This document shows, piece after piece, positions 23,163 to 34,756 of a DNA stretch of 64,000 nucleotides. The position numbers and the translations under genes were made by a program. Source of the stretch: Ancylostoma caninum (lineage: Eukaryota; Nematoda; Chromadorea; Rhabditida; Ancylostomatidae); contig JBAJFG010000187.1 in assembly GCA_037903475.1 (NCBI GenBank), forward strand, positions 1,426,001-1,490,000, in the 5' to 3' direction. A model generated the notes under the pieces. The model was not told the DNA's origin. It was given only the letters and a program-made list of their open reading frames with translations, and ran no database searches. Within the stretch, counting starts at the first letter, position 1, and the number at the start of each line of letters is the position of its first letter.

Positions 23163-26100
23163 CCGTCTACCTGAGACCAGCGCCTTTTTACCATTAGCCC
23201 AGTCGAACCCAAGGCAAAGTGCTGACCAACGACCCTGTGCCTCTTTACCACAGACCAGAATCTCTTTACCACTGGCGGGAAAGTTCTGACCAACGGACCC
23301 GTGTGCCCCTTTACCTGAGACCAGCACATGTTTGCCACTGGCCCAGTTGAACCCAAGGGAAAGTCCTGACCAACGGACCCGTGTGCATCTTTACCTGAGA
23401 GCGGCGCCTGTTTACCACTGGCCCAGTCGAACCCAAGGGAAAGTCCTGACCAATAGACCCGTGTGGTCCTTTTCCTGAGACCGACGCCTGTTTATCATTG
23501 GCCCAGTCGAACCCAAGGGAAAATGCTGACCAACAACCCATGTTCCCCTTTACCAGAGACCAGCAACTGTTTACCACTGGCGGAAAAATTCTGACCAACG
23601 GACCCGTGTGCCCCTTTACCTGAGACTGGCGCGACAAGTGTGCCCCTTTATCTGAGCCCGGCGCAATTTTGCTGCTGACAATCGCAGTCAAGGTTAAAAT
23701 CCTGACCAACGGACCCGTGCGCAGCTTAGAGAGGACCAGCGCTACTTTACCACTGGCCCAGTCGATCCAAAAAAAAATTCTGAGCAACGGACTCGTGTGC
23801 CCCTTAACCTGACACCAACGCCTGTTTACCACTGGCCCAGTCAAACCCAAGGGAAATGCTGACCAACGACCCATGTGCCCCTTTACCTGAGACCGGCGCC
23901 TTTTTACCATTAGCCCAGTCGAACCCAAGGCAAAGTGCTGACGAACGACCCGTGTGCCCCTTTACCACAGATCAGCACCTGTTTATGCTGGCGGGAAAGT
24001 TCTGACCAACGGACCTGTGTGCCCCTTTACTTCAGACCAGCACCTGTTTACCACTGGCCCAGTGGAACCCAAGGGAAAGTCCTGACCAACGGACCTTTGT
24101 GCCTCTTTACATGAGACCAGCGCCTTTTTACCATTAGCCCAGTCGAACCCAAGGCAAAGTGCTGACGAACGACCCGTGTGCCCCTTTACCACAGATCAGC
24201 ACCTGTTTATGCTGGCGGGAAAGTTCTGACCAACGGACCTGTGTGCCCCTTTACTTCAGACCAGCACCTGTTTACCACTGGCCCAGTGGAACCCAAGGGA
24301 AAGTCCTGACCAACGGACCTTTGTGCCTCTTTACATGAGACCAGCGCCTTTTTACCATTAGCCCAGTCGAACCCAAGGGAAAGAGCTGAACAACGACCCG
24401 TGTGCCCCTTCACCAGAGACCAGCACCTGTTTACCACTGGCGGGAAAATTCTGACCATGGACCTTTGCGCCCCTTTACCTGAGACCGGCGCTTTTTTACC
24501 ATTAGCCCAGTCGAACCCAAGGCAAAGTGCTGACCAACGACCCGTGTGCCTCTTTACCACAGACCAGAACCTCTTTACCAATGGCGGGAAAGTTCTGACC
24601 AACGGACCCGTGTGCCCCTTTACCTGAGACCAGCACATGTTTGCCACTGGCCCAGTTGAACCCAAGGGAAAGCCCTGACCAACGGACCCGTGTGCATCTT
24701 TACCTGAGAGCGGCGCCTGTTTACCACTGGCCCAGTAGAACCCAAGGGAAAGTCCTGACCAATAGACCCGTGTGGTCCTTTTCCTGAGACCGACGCCTGT
24801 TTATCATTGGCCCAGTCGAACCCAAGGGAAAATGCTGACCAACAACCCATGTTCCCCTTTACCAGAGACCAGCAACTGTTTACCACTGGCGGAAAAATTC
24901 TGACCAACGGACCCGTGTGCCCCTTTACCTGAGACTGGCGCGACAAGTGTGCCCCTTTATCTGAGCCCGGCGCAATTTTGCTGCTGACAATCGCAGTCAA
25001 GGTTAAAATCCTGACCAACGGACCCGTGCGCAGCTTAGAGAGGACCAGCGCTACTTTACCACTGGCCCAGTCGATCCAAAAAAAAATTCTGAGCAACGGA
25101 CTCGTGTGCCCCTTAACCTGACACCAACGCCTGTTTACCACTGGCCCAGTCAAACCCAAGGGAAAATGCTGACCAACGGACCTTTGTGCCTCTTTACATG
25201 AGACCAGCGCCTTTTTACCATTAGCCCAGTCGAACCCAAGGCAAAGTGCTGACGAACGACCCGTGTGCCCCTTTACCACAGATCAGCACCTGTTTATGCT
25301 GGCGGGAAAGTTCTGACCAACGGACCTGTGTGCCCCTTTACTTCAGACCAGCACCTGTTTACCACTGGCCCAGTGGAACCCAAGGGAAAGTCCTGACCAA
25401 CGGACCTTTGTGCCTCTTTACATGAGACCAGCGCCTTTTTACCATTAGCCCAGTCGAACCCAAGGGAAAGAGCTGAACAACGACCCGTGTGCCCCTTCAC
25501 CAGAGACCAGCACCTGTTTACCACTGGCGGGAAAATTCTGACCATGGACCTTTGCGCCCCTTTACCTGAGACCGGCGCTTTTTTACCATTAGCCCAGTCG
25601 AACCCAAGGCAAAGTGCTGACCAACGACCCGTGTGCCTCTTTACCACAGACCAGAACCTCTTTACCAATGGCGGGAAAGTTCTGACCAACGGACCCGTGT
25701 GCCCCTTTACCTGAGACCAGCACATGTTTGCCACTGGCCCAGTTGAACCCAAGGGAAAGTCCTGACCAACGGACCCGTGTGCATCTTTACCTGAGAGCGG
25801 CGCCTGTTTACCACTGGCCCAGTAGAACCCAAGGGAAAGTCCTGACCAATAGACCCGTGTGGTCCTTTTCCTGAGACCGACGCCTGTTTATCATTGGCCC
25901 AGTCGAACCCAAGGGAAAATGCTGACCAACAACCCATGTTCCCCTTTACCAGAGACCAGCAACTGTTTACCACTGGCGGAAAAATTCTGACCAACGGACC
26001 CGTGTGCCCCTTTACCTGAGACTGGCGCGACAAGTGTGCCCCTTTATCTGAGCCCGGCGCAATTTTGCTGCTGACAATCGCAGTCAAGGTTAAAATCCTG

Positions 26101-27206
26101 ACCAACGGACCCGTGCGCAGCTTAGAGAGGACCAGCGCTACTTTACCACTGGCCCAGTCGATCCAAAAAAAAATTCTGAGCAACGGACTCGTGTGCCCCT
26201 TAACCTGACACCAACGCCTGTTTACCACTGGCCCAGTCAAACCCAAGGGAAAATGCTGACCAACGACCCATGTGCCCCTTTACCTGAGACCGGCGCCTTT
26301 TTACCATTAGCCCAGTCGAACCCAAGGCAAAGTGCTGACGAACGACCCGTGTGCCCCTTTACCACAGATCAGCACCTGTTTATGCTGGCGGGAAAGTTCT
26401 GACCAACGGACCCGTGTGTCCCTTTACTTCAGACCAGCACCTGTTTACCACTGGCCCAGTGGAACCCAAGGGAAAGTCCTGACCAACGGACCTTTGTGCC
26501 TCTTTACATGAGACCAGCGCCTTTTTACCATTAGCCCAGTCGAACCCAAGGGAAAGAGCTGAGCAACGACCCGTGTGCCCCTTCACCAGAGACCAGCACC
26601 TGTTTACCACTGGCGGGAAAATTCTGACCATGGACCTTTGTGCCCCTTTACCTGAGACCGGCGCCTTTTTACCATTAGCCCAGTCGAACCCAAGGCAAAG
26701 TGCTGACCAACGACCCGTGTGCCTCTTTACCACAGACCAGAACCTCTTTACCAATGGCGGGAAAGTTCTGACCAACGGACCCGTGTGCCCCTTTACCTGA
26801 GACCAGCACATGTTTGCCACTGGCCCAGTTGAACCCAAGGGAAAGTCCTGACCAACGGACCCGTGTGCATCTTTACCTGAGAGCGGCGCTTTTTTACCAT
26901 TAGCCCAGTCGAACCCAAGGCAAAGTGCTGACCAACGACCCGTGTGCCTCTTTACCACAGACCAGAACCTCTTTACCAATGGCGGGAAAGTTCTGACCAA
27001 CGGACCCGTGTGCCCCTTTACCTGAGACCAGCACATGTTTACCATTGGCACAGTCGAACCCAAGGGAAAGCCCTGACGAATGCACCCGTGTGCACCTCAG
27101 ATGGGACCAGCGCTACTTTACCACTGGCCCAGCTAGCTGAACCCACAGGAAGATTCCGACCAATGGACCCGTGTGTCTCTTTACCTGAGACCGGCGCATG
27201 TTTACC
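23163..27206. repeat. About 80-bp satellite with roughly 1087-bp higher-order repeats
   Basis: About 4 kb of tandem units of about 80 bp, typically containing TTTACCACTGGCCCAGTCGA, ACCCAAGGGAAAGTCCTGAC and CAACGGACCCGTGTGCCCC. Shorter variants of about 70 bp replace the GGCCCAGTCGAACCCAAGG portion with GGCGGG. A landmark unit (GCCCAGTTGAACCC) recurs at about 23344, 24653, 25740 and 26826, giving spacings of about 1309, 1087 and 1086 bp. The longer first spacing is explained by an extra 222-bp duplication near 23890-24340. Higher-order copies are nearly identical to each other, while neighbouring 80-bp units differ more. Minus-strand open frames of up to 227 codons arise because the unit has few stops. 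With 80 bp not divisible by 3, they change frame every unit and are not a protein. Confidence 0.95.
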
Positions 27207-27271
27207 ACCACTTCGTTTCAAAACCATGACAGGAAACGCTACCACTTCGTTTCAAAACCATGACAGGAAAC
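27207..27271 (+). repeat. 34-bp tandem duplication at the satellite edge
   Basis: The unit starting ACCACTTCGTTTCAAAACC occurs at 27207-27240 and 27241-27271, immediately after the last satellite unit. Confidence 0.9.
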
Positions 27272-27714
27272 AAAACCATGTGCTAAGATTTTGGTGAAAC
27301 GTTAATCGACATTATTAGGATTATTGGGCTCCAAATAGGATTTGCAGGAAGCCTCCTCCCCCCCCCTAAGAATTTAAAAAATCATATCTGTTTGATTCTT
27401 TAAGTCCAGTTGTTTAGTTTCATCATTATTTTTTGAATATTTATTACTGGACGGTGTACCCGGCTTTGCTCGGGTCCTCTGTTTCTCCCGGCTATTTGAA
27501 TCTGATGCCAACATTTGTTGAGCCAAAAGAAACCTATCGAGATATTCATCACTTAGTGATCAGCCTAAATGACACTTCTTCATTCCGTCCCCTTCCCTCA
27601 AAAGTAAGGTAAAGTTGTTTGGCTGGTAAATTCTTCTAAAATGCTTCCCATATTTACGCTGAAAGTTTCGAAAAATCCCAGAAGACACGGTTTCATCGAC
27701 CTGTGAGCATTAAT
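27272..27714. other. DNA between the two arrays
   Basis: At 27456 the short imperfect hairpin ACCCGGCTTTGCTCGGGT stands out. Nothing codes here. The stretch from about 27445 may be the left end of an element that carries the next array. Confidence 0.4.
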
Positions 27715-28470
27715 ACCAAAAAATCAATAAAATCAATAAATCGATATTGCCGTACGAAATGGTTGTCATATTCGTGTTCAATGTATTAACATACCCCAGC
27801 AGCGATGTCTTCACCGCGCCCGGGGCAAAATTAGCGAAAAATCAATAAAATCGATAAATCGATATTGCCGTACGAAACGGTTGTCATATTCGTGTTCAGC
27901 GTGTTCACATACCCCAGTAGATATGTCTTCGCCGCGCCCGGGGCAAAATTAGCGAAAAATCAATAAAATCGATAAATCGATATTGCCGTACGAAACGGTT
28001 GTCATATTCGTGTTCAGCGTGTTCACATACCCCAGTAGATATGTCTTCGCCGCGCCCGGGGCAAAATTAGCGAAAAATCAATAAAATCGATAAATCGATG
28101 GTGCCGTACGAAACGGTTGTCATATTCGTGTTCATTGTATTGACATACCCCAGCAGCGATGTCTTCACCGCGCCCGGGGCAAAATTAGCGAAAAATCAAT
28201 AAAATCGATAAATCGATGGTGCCGTACGAAACGGTTGTCATATTCGTGTTCATTGTATTGACATACCCCAGCAGCGATGTCTTCACCGCGCCCGGGGCAA
28301 AATTAGCGAAAAATCAATAAAATCGATAAATCGATAGTGCCGTACGAAACGGTTGTCATATTCGTGTTCAGCGTATTGACATGCCCTAGTAGACATGTCT
28401 TCGCCGCGCCCGGGGCGAAATTAGCGAAAAATCAATAAAATCGATATAATCGATAAACGAATCGATAATC
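27715..28470 (+). repeat. 118-bp tandem array, six copies
   Basis: The boundary word TTAGCGAAAAATCAATAAAA begins at 27831, 27949, 28067, 28185, 28303 and 28421, exactly 118 bp apart every time. Each unit contains ATCGATAAATCGAT, GCCGTACGAAACGGTTGTC and CCGCGCCCGGGGC. Units fall into two subtypes (GTTCACATACCCCAGTAGATATG and ATTGACATACCCCAGCAGCGATG forms). No indel separates the units, which points to recent expansion. Confidence 0.95.
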
Positions 28471-30926
28471 CCAGGTGCGAAGTAGCCTAAAACCTACGCC
28501 GGCCCTTAGGGAAGTTCCACCCTATAACAAGGAAGATGAAGATCTAGGACGAAAAAAGCGCACAATGTGGAAATTTAGGCCAGAGGCCCCTTTTTTAAAA
28601 GACTCGTCACAACACTGCGTATCGACAATGCGCTAAGAGTCGACGCGCAGTAACAGACGCGTTCTCGGGAATTAGCGACCAAATCTTTTAATATAGTAGG
28701 ATTATGGAAATATTACACATAAGTGTGTTTACAGTTGTCGAGACTTCAATACTACACACTTTATGGAGACTTCAATACCAGCCACTATATGGAAATATTG
28801 TTTTCACAAGCTTGCCAATGCAGTGCACGTCAAAAAATTCTTTTCAGCGCTTTCAAACGTGCCAAAAAAAGTTTTTCTTCGGATTTCCTACGGTTTCCAA
28901 GGATAACACCAATGGAGGGGGGGGTGTTCCACAATCAAGTGAACTTCATGCGGTCAAAGTTGTTACGAATTTTTTTTCAGGCATTCTATGGTATTTGTGG
29001 CAGGAAATAGTGCTAATATATATTAAAACATCACTTTACTACATACATACTTCAAAACAAAGTAGCTATATAACATTAACGAACCAAATAGAGATATAGG
29101 TGATCCGCTCTCTGATATTGGTTCTGTCCTCCAGCATTGATATGACGACGTGCATGGCTTGCCGAACTGTAAAGAAACTGTTGCATTCGCATAGTTCTTT
29201 CAGCACTGCGCTAATAGCGCCGCATAAAATTTTGCTCCAAGGTCACCTGAGAGTTGGAATCGGACTGCGAATAGGCAACGTACACAGCTGCGTGGAGTGT
29301 TGCCAGGTACACCAAAAAACCGTTCATTGGGGACCTGAAAATGCATGGAATCTTGCCTCAGGGAAATGAGGTCCTGCAGCGAAGAATGTGGCGATAAAAT
29401 GTGAGTTCATAGTTCAGCAATCAGCAGGAAGCAATAGGCTGTGAGTGGAACTGCAAGAAAATCATAACAAAACACTCAACGTGCACCACTAAAGAGCACA
29501 CCGACGCTGGTATTTCCTTGTGAACTTCCCTGTCTCAGTAATAAATCCATTGGGAAATCAGCAATTATGACATGACATATAGCTGCAGGAACTCAATCGA
29601 GTAATGAATTATTGATGACTTGGTGAAAGAATACTTAGTAAGTATCTAGAAAAGGCATCGTGAAAGCACAGCATCGTTTAACGCTCTCCAGATGAACATA
29701 AGAAACGCTTCGGCCCGAAAATGATGCTAATTACGTCACCATGTAATTTGAGGAAGTTTTTTCCGGGATTCACTTTAACACGGAGTCACGAAGAGCATTT
29801 TCCGAAGGAAATGATAAGCTCGTGGAGAATTCACAGAAAATTCATAGAAAATTGCAGATATCAATGGAAAAATGTCAGCAACACAAGACCTGAATTTCAA
29901 GCTCGCTTGAACCAAAGGTTAAACAAAAGGCAAAAAAGGATATTCTGGGGGAAAAAGGGGGGAAGCCGAAAAAAAAGGACTAAGGACATAAGTTCCATGA
30001 AAACGAGAATTAGAAAGAGTAGGGATGAAAGATGAAGGGATGAGTTTAAAAAAATTCTTGGAAAAAGAACCGAGATTCACATCACAGATGGCTATGGAAG
30101 TTTCATTATCTTTTTTTTCTGGGAGGGAAAGTACAGTGGTGGTCGGTAGCGAAGGTCAATTGCGCCAGGCCGCCTTACGCCGCCTCACGCAATGCCGGTC
30201 TTCAAGTAAAAAAAGAGGTTAACTAATTAGAAAAGCATGAATTCATTGAAATTCTAGCGTGCTAAGGACTACAGTTATTTCCGGTCACACAATTATGTAA
30301 GACTTGTTTTCATACACACATTTCAATTTTCAATGAAATTTTAAAAATAGCAATTTCATAGAAGCATACGTTCTTAATGCGTGTTCTTTTGGTGTGGTTT
30401 GTTACATATTTATAGAACACAATCCGTGTTACAGGTGAATCCTACGGAAATAGCGGGGCAGAGAAGTTGACTTACCCCAAATACACTAAAACAACGTAAA
30501 TATGGGTAAGTTGTTGCAAATAAGGTTAGCCCTCAAGGACGTGGGTGAATTTGAACATAATGCATGTTTAAACTTGATCATTATTTTTCCTGGAACGATG
30601 TGAAACTAATAGAGAGGAGCTGACAACTAGTTTCCTACTCATACGTAGCTCCAACTTCTCAACACGTTGTTGAATCCCTATTTCTCCCAGTTTCTCATAT
30701 TTCAGCTGAAATTTTCTCTCTAGCGAAAGTCAGTTTTGCTAACCATAAGTGATAAAAGTTGTCCACCATTTCGGCCATATGAAGGGCCTTTTCTAAAAAA
30801 TACTGATGAAAAAAAAGCCTGAACAATGACGTGGAAAAGGCGTCGTCGTCATCATATTGAACATAGTGGTTCAAATAAAAGCAGCAATATGATGGTAAAA
30901 AGCATCCAAGTAAAATTTCTTTTCAG
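28471..30926. other. No gene seen; right part is the upstream half of a duplicated locus
   Basis: A G/A-rich block lies near 29935-29985. From about 30540 the sequence matches the region upstream of the intact secreted-peptide gene (near 31600-31760 and 32900-33067), so this part is duplicated flank. Open frames at 28704-29369 have no domain I recognise. Confidence 0.4.
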
Positions 30927-31200
30927 ATGAATTTCTACGATGCCGTTATGTTTTTGTTACTGACATTGCACCGTGCCAGTGTTGTCACCCTGAATCCCTG
31001 AGCAAATCAGTTTTTGTGTACATGTACACCAGGATCGATATAAGAAGTTGATGCAGGAGAACACGAATGAAAATGGAAAGGTATATGTATATACCAGCTC
31101 CAATGACCACTACATGTCCAGCACCCAAAATCAGAGAAGGGCAAGTCAAAAAGCAGAGAAGGGTAAGCCAAAAAGCAGAGAAGGGTAAGACTATCTCATT
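30927..31200 (+). pseudogene. Broken paralogue of the 82-aa secreted-peptide gene
   Basis: It starts with ATG right after a TTTTCAG acceptor, exactly as in the intact copy. It reads MNFYDAVMFLLLTLHRASVV then TLNP before a TGA at 30999-31001, where the intact gene has Tyr. Further on, an insertion of a few bases shifts the frame before the conserved GGATCGATATAAGAAGTTG block. The 3' side carries a 22-bp tandem repeat (CAGAGAAGGGTAAGCC..., about 2.6 copies) that is absent from the other copy. The upstream flank is also duplicated. A functional product is unlikely. Confidence 0.7.
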
Positions 31201-32225
31201 CACGAACTGAATGAATTAACGTCTTACGTATTCGATTATAGTAGAAAGCGCATTACAATTTCAAAAAACCTAAATCACAGCCCATACTTTATGTGAACTA
31301 GTTTTTCAAATAAGAGCAGATCGCTGAATTGACCTTCCCTAGGAATCTCAGTTTTCAGAGGCCAAATTTTGGTTCCTTCCATTACTCCTTTCAATTACGG
31401 AGGCACTCTGGCCGCTTTACAGGTTTAAAATGGAAGTTCACCCTATAGCGCGACTAAGAATTGTATGAAGCCGATCTTCTCCAATGAAAACCGTGCAGTT
31501 ATGTACGAAGGTCAGAATGCGATCAACTATTCAGAAAAGCTATTAAATAACAATTTGTTTCAACAATTTCGTGCGGCTTCGATGAAATAAAACAAATTCA
31601 ATCCAAGGCATAATATTTAAAATCGATCATTTTTCTTGCTGAAACAGTATAAGAACAAGAGAGCGGGCTGACAACCACCTTCCCAAAGCTCCGACATCTC
31701 AACACGTTGTCGAACTTCTAATTTTTTTTCTAATTTTTTGGATTTCGGTTCAGACCATTTTTGTAGCTTAGTTCCATGTACAGTCCTTCCCGAAAAGATG
31801 GACGGATTACAGAAATAGTGGTGCGACTTGGACGTTTACGCGGAGACAGGACACCCCGAGTGAGAGTGTCGAGTTGGTCCCGCCGCGATTCTGCAGCCGC
31901 GACGCTATGAAACGCATGTGCAAACCGTCTATCTTTTCTACAACGATTGTAAACGCATCATATCCCTCCCTAATGAATTATTCTAGCTCAGAGCATGAAT
32001 TCGTGTCATTTTCAAACATTTTTAACCCAATTTTGAATGCTGTACAAGTTACAGAGACCTCGAGTGGACCACGTTCACCACGCTTCAAACTTGGTGGCTG
32101 ACACTGGACCGGGCCAACCGACGGTGAGAAAGGAGATATAAATAAAATCTTAAGGTGTGGTAGACAACAAGGATACGGCTTGTGCTGTAGTACAAGCTAG
32201 CGTCTCACAATTATACACACCCATT
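31201..32225. other. Duplicated upstream flank, then inserted DNA
   Basis: About 31600-31780 matches 30540-30720, including CTCAACACGTTGT(T/C)GAA. After about 31790 the match stops and only resumes near 32870, so about 1.1 kb, including the MITE at 32226, was inserted into this copy or lost from the other. No gene is evident. Confidence 0.45.
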
Positions 32226-32709
32226 AAAAGCGCCGTCCCACCACGGAATCGTTTCTGAGATTTTCGCGTTATAACGATCTCCAGTAGCTGCTGATTACCA
32301 TGATATATGTGATTTCATGAAATATTGTCGGAAAACCCGTTTTCAAGCCACCACTACTGTGGAGCCTGTGGGCGGAACCAGTGTGAAATTTCAGAGTTTT
32401 CACCCCATGTATTTCTTCGCACGTCACATATGGAGCGCAGTTTCTGCTCCATAATGAGCGAATGGGAAATTCTCACGAGAATTACGAGTTTACACAGAAG
32501 GTGCGAAACCGGGAGTGAATTACTCAGACAGCGCCTTGGCCCCGCCCCTTGGCTCCACCCTTAGGCTCCTCAAGAGTTGGGGCTCGAAAACAAATATTTT
32601 TGGCAGTTTTACACGGAATGATATATATCATTGTGATCAGCAGCTCCTTGGGATTCCTTTCATATGAAAATCTCAAGAATAATTTAGAGTTGGTTCGATG
32701 CCTTAGAGG
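32226..32709. mobile_element. Long-TIR MITE family, copy 2
   Basis: The same architecture as the element at 19379. Left arm: CTCCAGTAGCTGCTGATTAC, GATATATGTGATTTC, GTGGGCGGAACC. Right arm: GGCCCCGCCCCTTGG, GATATATATCATTGTGATCA, GCAGCTCCTTGGGATT. It lies within the extra DNA upstream of the intact secreted-peptide gene. Confidence 0.8.
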
Positions 32710-33067
32710 GCGAATTGGGAGCTAGTTTTGAAGGAATCCCTGTTTTTTCGTTGGGGCCCAAATGTAGCGTTTTTGCATTTGTGGGAATGGGACGATATGA
32801 AATCAGTTCCCAGCAATCATTGATTCACATACCACAGCTGGTCTTATTTCCCGCAAAACGTTCAAAGCCCGACAGAGTTCGATCCGTGCAACTGCTTAAA
32901 TGTCTCACCATAGAAGGATAGAAATTTTCCAAAAATACTGATGAGAGAACAGAATGGCTGGAGCAATGCAGGGGAAAAGGCGCAGTATTCATCACATTGA
33001 GCGAAGTGATCTGAACCAGATCAGTAACTGAGGCATAACATGCATTTAGGGATGATTTCCTTTTCAG
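32710..33067. other. Upstream flank of the secreted-peptide gene
   Basis: From about 32870 it is similar to 30770-30926 upstream of the pseudogene (AAAAATACTGATGA, GGAAAAGGCG). It ends with CCTTTTCAG-type acceptor sequence at 33058-33067, directly before the ATG. It may be an intron or a trans-splice outron; no promoter is identifiable. Confidence 0.4.
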
Positions 33068-33523
33068 ATGCACTTCTACGCCGTCGTAACGTTTCTGTTT
33101 CTGACAATGCACATTTGTGTTGCTACACTGAACCCCTACGCGAATCAATTTTGGGTACACCGGGATCGATATAAGAAGTTGTTCCAGAAAAAAACGAATG
33201 AAGATGGGAAGGTGTATTCTCCAGCCCCACCGATCACCACAACCACCACCATAGAAATAACATACATACCAAGGTGAGACTACCTAATTTGAGGAAGGAA
33301 AGAACTGATGTTCTGTGTTCAATAGATGGAGTAATCGACCATAGTAGAGAGTGTCCTGATGAAAAAAAAACCAAGATATTTATTTAGTATTAAATTAAAA
33401 TAACTTATATCATGCTAGCGGGGCGTTAATTTTTTTTGAATTAACCGTTTCCAAGTTAGTTTTTATCTGTACACTTTCAGGCGTCGTTGTAGGCCAAAGA
33501 ACTTCACCCGCCTTTGTAAATAG
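33068..33523 (+). CDS. 82-aa secreted peptide, two exons
   Basis: Exon 1 (33068-33273) begins at an ATG immediately after TTTTCAG, a likely spliced-leader or cis acceptor. It encodes the signal peptide MHFYAVVTFLFLTMHICVAT, then LNPYANQFWVHRDRYKKLFQ, a Lys/Asn/Glu-rich stretch and a PAPPITTTTTIEITYIP linker. The intron 33274-33480 (GTGAGA...TTTCAG, 207 bp) splits an Arg codon. Exon 2 adds RRRCRPKNFTRLCK and a TAG stop. The mature peptide is basic with two C-terminal cysteines (residues 72 and 81) that could form a disulphide, and a Thr run that could be O-glycosylated. AATAAA follows 23 bases after the stop. I do not recognise the family. The duplicated upstream paralogue supports a real gene. 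Confidence 0.65.
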
Positions 33524-33546
33524 CTGGTCAATCCTCTCGTCATTCT

Positions 33547-33552
33547 AATAAA
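33547..33552 (+). promoter_or_regulatory. Poly(A) signal AATAAA
   Basis: A canonical hexamer 23 bases after the TAG of the secreted-peptide gene, a normal distance for a compact nematode 3' UTR. Confidence 0.6.
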
Positions 33553-34756
33553 AATTGCATTGCATGTGAAGCATTTCATTTCAAAAATACCACTCGCTTG
33601 TGAGCAGTCACCTGTTCTACCATAGAGACACGTTCGGGTTGTCTGCTGCTGGCAGAACCAGGCAACCCCAGATCAAATGCAGAACGTCTGTGTCTCCGCC
33701 CAAGAGAGCCGCGCCGCGGTTCCGCCCCTTGCACACGGCGATTTGCACTTCCATGCAAGGGTCTTTTCTTGGGTAGAATACAGCCGAGACATGCCAGGGG
33801 ATCGTAGCTCCGGATATCATCTTTACTGTCATCGCAAGGCAAACGCGAAAGTTTGCAGATTTCAAAAATGGGAATTATGAGACGACAGATTCACTTAGGT
33901 CTGTAACGTTTCAGGTCCTTGGAGTCCTTTCAGGCCGACACTATTTAAGACCAGTATGCAGACACATTTTACTCTAAACCTATTTTGCAAGTACAGCAAT
34001 CGGGTAAGGCGGGTAGATTGAGTGCGTCCTCTCTCGGGGCGTGGCCTAAGCTAAGAAAGTAAGGGCGTCACAGGTTTGGCCAACCATTGGTCATCACTGG
34101 CCAGTGAGTTGGAAGAACCACTAAAGCCAATGCCTGGACGACGTAAGGTGATACTGCAAAGTACTGTGGGCGCAAAAGGTGTCACGCTGCTAGTCTGTGA
34201 TTGGTCTATTCGTGTGCGCGTCGCGGCTGCAGCTTTCGAGGGTATAAGCAGTTCTGCGTGGATACGGGCAACTTTTCTAAGCTTGAGTGGAACAGACGAA
34301 TGTTATCGGAACCCACAAACTTGAGAAGGTGGCCACCAATGTCATTTAGTGCTTCGAATTTGAAGAAACAACCTGAACTTGAGGAGCATACGCGTGCGGC
34401 GCGGTCGCGTCGCGGCGTACGTCTTGGCCGCCACCCCTGCAAAGTACTGCGGGCGCAAGAACATGCTGTTTTATCTCCATGCCCCCGGTAAGACATGGAA
34501 ATCTAGAGCATGGATTGTGCAAGTGCTGAAACCCAAAAGTCGAGCTAGCTTTCGATGTTATAACGCCTTCTTCAAGCCTACAACATACACTACATAGCAC
34601 ATTTAGGAAGAGAACAACCGGTAGTTCATTCATTATTTACTAGTCAATTGTGGAGTAACAAATGAAAGAAAAAACTTGTGGCAAGAGGGAAAAAACTATT
34701 GACATTCTCTGCAGTAGGTTATTTCCTTTAGAAAACGCTGCCGAAGCTAGTTGTAG
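33553..34756. other. Intergenic DNA with a duplicated 5' module
   Basis: CTGCAAAGTACTGYGGGCGC occurs near 34153 and again near 34437 in the same orientation. GC-rich words (GCCGCGCCGCGG near 33706, GCGGCGCGGTCGCG near 34398) stand out. Open frames on both strands here (33576-33880, 34076-34633) overlap one another and show no domain I recognise. Confidence 0.35.

Noticed and set aside
23311..27063. Long minus-strand open frames (152-227 codons) in the 80-bp satellite
   Set aside because: The unit length is not a multiple of 3, so the peptide changes frame every unit. The same frames repeat only because the 1087-bp groups are near-identical. There are no splice signals or domains.
23163..28470. 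CRISPR-like array
   Set aside because: The units are contiguous tandem repeats without unique spacers, in a eukaryotic sequence.
29100..29369. 89-codon plus frame, considered as a transposase fragment
   Set aside because: No DDE/D motif or family signature on either strand.
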